DNA from: Albibacterium sp963696875
GTDB lineage: Bacteria > Bacteroidota > Bacteroidia > Sphingobacteriales > Sphingobacteriaceae
Direction of reading: 5' to 3'
DNA length: 64,000 nucleotides
NCBI GenBank assembly: GCA_963696875.1
Contig: CAVOLQ010000001.1
Coordinates: 248,001-312,000 of the forward strand
How positions within the stretch are numbered: position 1 is the stretch's first letter; each line of letters opens with the position of its first letter. Below the pieces are notes generated by a model. The model made no database searches and was not told where the DNA came from. It saw only the letters and a program-made list of their open reading frames with translations. Shown here one piece after another: positions 62,603 through 64,000 of the stretch. Both the position numbers and the translations under genes were made by a program.

Positions 62603-64000
62603 TCAAAATTTGGTAGCCAAGACGCAGCTTTCTCGCAATATTTTTCTGAATCCTCTAGAATTATATACTTCTATTGCCAATATGTAAATACCTACAGGTG
62701 CAAGTTGGTTATTGTCCATCAAGCCATCCCAATACAGGCTTCCACTACTCGAAAGGCGCTGATTTCTTGTTAATGATTTTATTAACAAACCTCGGTCATT
62801 GTATACGTCAATTGTTGCCACCAGGTCTTCTTCTTCGAGGAATGAATAATCGATTTGCAATACATCCTCAAAGCCATCATGATCTGGAGAGAATGTTTTA
62901 GACCTCAGAGCGATCTCTGCTGCTTGTTCAGTGAATCGTTTAAACTGTGAGTTTTCATAACCTGGTGTAGCATAACCTTCTGTGGCAGCGGCAGATTTGA
63001 AATTTCCCGACTCGTTTGTCGAGCGCACAAAATTGGTGCGTTCTAGTGAGACACCCTTTCGATTAGCAATGAGCGCATCATGCATGTTTTCATTGTAATT
63101 GAGGCGATCTATTTGGGTTTCTCCGTTTTGTAATACGATGGTTCCATTCGAGTTTTTTAGCTGAGGGAATGAAGTCATTTGTATAAAGTTTTTCACCACT
63201 GAGTTTGGATAGTGCGATGCCACAATCTGGGAGTTTGAGCTTAAAAGCCGGTAGCTAGAAGGGTGAATTAGATGAGATTCTTCACTTATCGGTTTTAAGA
63301 GAATCGCGCCATCACTTTCACGAACTGTACCGATTGAAAGTGTGTTGAGGTTAAGCACCTTTTGAGAGTTATTGTAAATTTCTACAAACTCAACCCCATC
63401 TTTGTATGGGTCAAATAAAATCTCATTAATAAGGATATCCTGGGAAGCTATGGCTTCTGGTATAAAAAAGTCTTTCGTTAAGTCTATTTTATTGCCCATG
63501 CAATCCGCCATGTTTTCAATTGTTAATATGTAATGATAACCCCCTAAGAAGTCATAGGAATAAAAAAGAATGAGACTTCTGGCGCTGATCATTTTTACGG
63601 AGTCTGGAGAACCGATGCTATTATCAATTCTATAGTTTGATATGGTGGATGCGCTTGTAGGATCAAGTACTTTATTAAAAGTAATTTGAATTTGTTTCGT
63701 GTTGCTTAAACTTAAGTCGGTAAGACTTAAATCTTGAATGGCTTTGCTTTCATGAACTGAGTTTTCTCTGCCGGGAGTTCCACCGCTAGGGTCTATACTG
63801 GCTATCCAGTTTTCATCATCCTCGCATCGTAAATATGGATCAATTCTTTCCAGACTCCAGCCTCCGTTTGACTTCTTCGTATCCCTATACCATGAGGATT
63901 TATACTCAACCTCATCAATGGTCAATCCTTCTTCATTTTTTAAAGTTAGTGTGGTTCCGCTGTTGACCAGAGGAGGCCAGGTGGATAAACCTAAAGAGTA
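62603..64000 (-). CDS. Lamin-tail-domain surface protein, N-terminally truncated by the window
   Basis: The reading frame is open from the stop at 62603 to the last base, so the N-terminus lies outside. The visible 465 residues contain a lamin tail domain near the right edge (NEILFDPYKDGVEFVEIYNN is a second such segment), an Ig-like region, and a C-terminal FlgD-like module (TFSPDHDGFEDVLQIDYSF then VGIYILAIEVYNSRGFRKIL). There is no type IX sorting tail with the usual KLVK pattern visible. It probably is a large exported protein related to nuclease/phosphatase-associated surface proteins of Bacteroidetes. Confidence 0.8.
   Translation of the reverse strand, partial: YSLGLSTWPPLVNSGTTLTLKNEEGLTIDEVEYKSSWYRDTKKSNGGWSLERIDPYLRCEDDENWIASIDPSGGTPGRENSVHESKAIQDLSLTDLSLSNTKQIQITFNKVLDPTSASTISNYRIDNSIGSPDSVKMISARSLILFYSYDFLGGYHYILTIENMADCMGNKIDLTKDFFIPEAIASQDILINEILFDPYKDGVEFVEIYNNSQKVLNLNTLSIGTVRESDGAILLKPISEESHLIHPSSYRLLSSNSQIVASHYPNSVVKNFIQMTSFPQLKNSNGTIVLQNGETQIDRLNYNENMHDALIANRKGVSLERTNFVRSTNESGNFKSAAATEGYATPGYENSQFKRFTEQAAEIALRSKTFSPDHDGFEDVLQIDYSFLEEEDLVATIDVYNDRGLLIKSLTRNQRLSSSGSLYWDGLMDNNQLAPVGIYILAIEVYNSRGFRKILRESCVLATKF

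Noticed and set aside
1..64000. tRNA, rRNA, CRISPR arrays, integrases, transposases or phage genes
   Set aside because: Every gap was scanned by eye; none showed a cloverleaf with CCA-type arms, spaced direct repeats or a mobile-element gene. A covariance search would settle the tRNA question.

Overview
The window is a dense piece of a low-to-medium GC Bacteroidetes chromosome, most likely from the Sphingobacteriaceae (Sphingobacterium/Pedobacter-like). The evidence is a gldKLMN type IX secretion core, a DUF4271-hemD pair next to it, DUF4295 in an L28-L33 operon, bshC, eukaryotic-like IleS and GlyS, promoters of the TTTG-N19/20-TAnnTTTG type and almost no Shine-Dalgarno sequences. I find no tRNA, rRNA, CRISPR array, prophage, transposase or plasmid gene. 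No gap between genes exceeds 300 bases.

Layout: 1-2823 is the end of the F-type ATP synthase operon (atpH-atpA-atpG). 2964-4749 holds three small envelope genes. 4761-13710 has nadE, lnt, rsmI, serS, acnA and lspA, with two lipoprotein-processing enzymes (Lnt, LspA). 13717-19082 has a DksA-like regulator, ileS, an undecaprenol/diacylglycerol kinase and recO. 19108-22749 is a three-gene operon of an ATP-grasp ligase, a DUF1704/QEGLA metallopeptidase and an N-formylglutamate amidohydrolase-like enzyme, which is the best candidate for an uncharacterised pathway. 22917-31918 contains envelope and peptidase genes, glyS, a VirJ-type hydrolase and thiol peroxidase. 32113-36469 has prfC, a cbpA/cbpM chaperone pair and an aldehyde dehydrogenase. 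36615-43010 holds DUF4271-hemD-gldK-gldL-gldM-gldN. 43013-48652 has uvrC, then a likely operon of histidine kinase, response regulator, TPR protein, hemE and hemJ. 48878-54228 has bshC, rimO, ftsY and the rpmB-rpmG-DUF4295 ribosomal operon. 54485-64000 has acs, surE, a small membrane protein, lpxB, an unusual esterase-dipeptidase fusion, yebC, a threonine dehydrogenase-like SDR and a truncated lamin-tail-domain surface protein.

The most unusual signals are: (1) the ATP-grasp/DUF1704/formylglutamate-amidohydrolase operon; (2) an interspersed non-coding repeat of about 150 bp found three times, always in the same orientation just upstream of a start codon (serS, glyS, ftsY), with one copy carrying an internal deletion of about 45 bp; (3) coding anomalies: a +1 frameshift in the first codons of lpxB, a NadE whose glutaminase nucleophile Cys is Gly, and a GldK whose lipobox Cys is Phe; (4) a perfect 19-bp inverted repeat after hemJ and a composite TTAGG-type repeat element before bshC; (5) a single protein joining an alpha/beta-hydrolase to an M19 dipeptidase.

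Functional calls come from recognising motifs by eye. No database search was possible, so sub-family assignments and start codons are inferences unless a motif is quoted.
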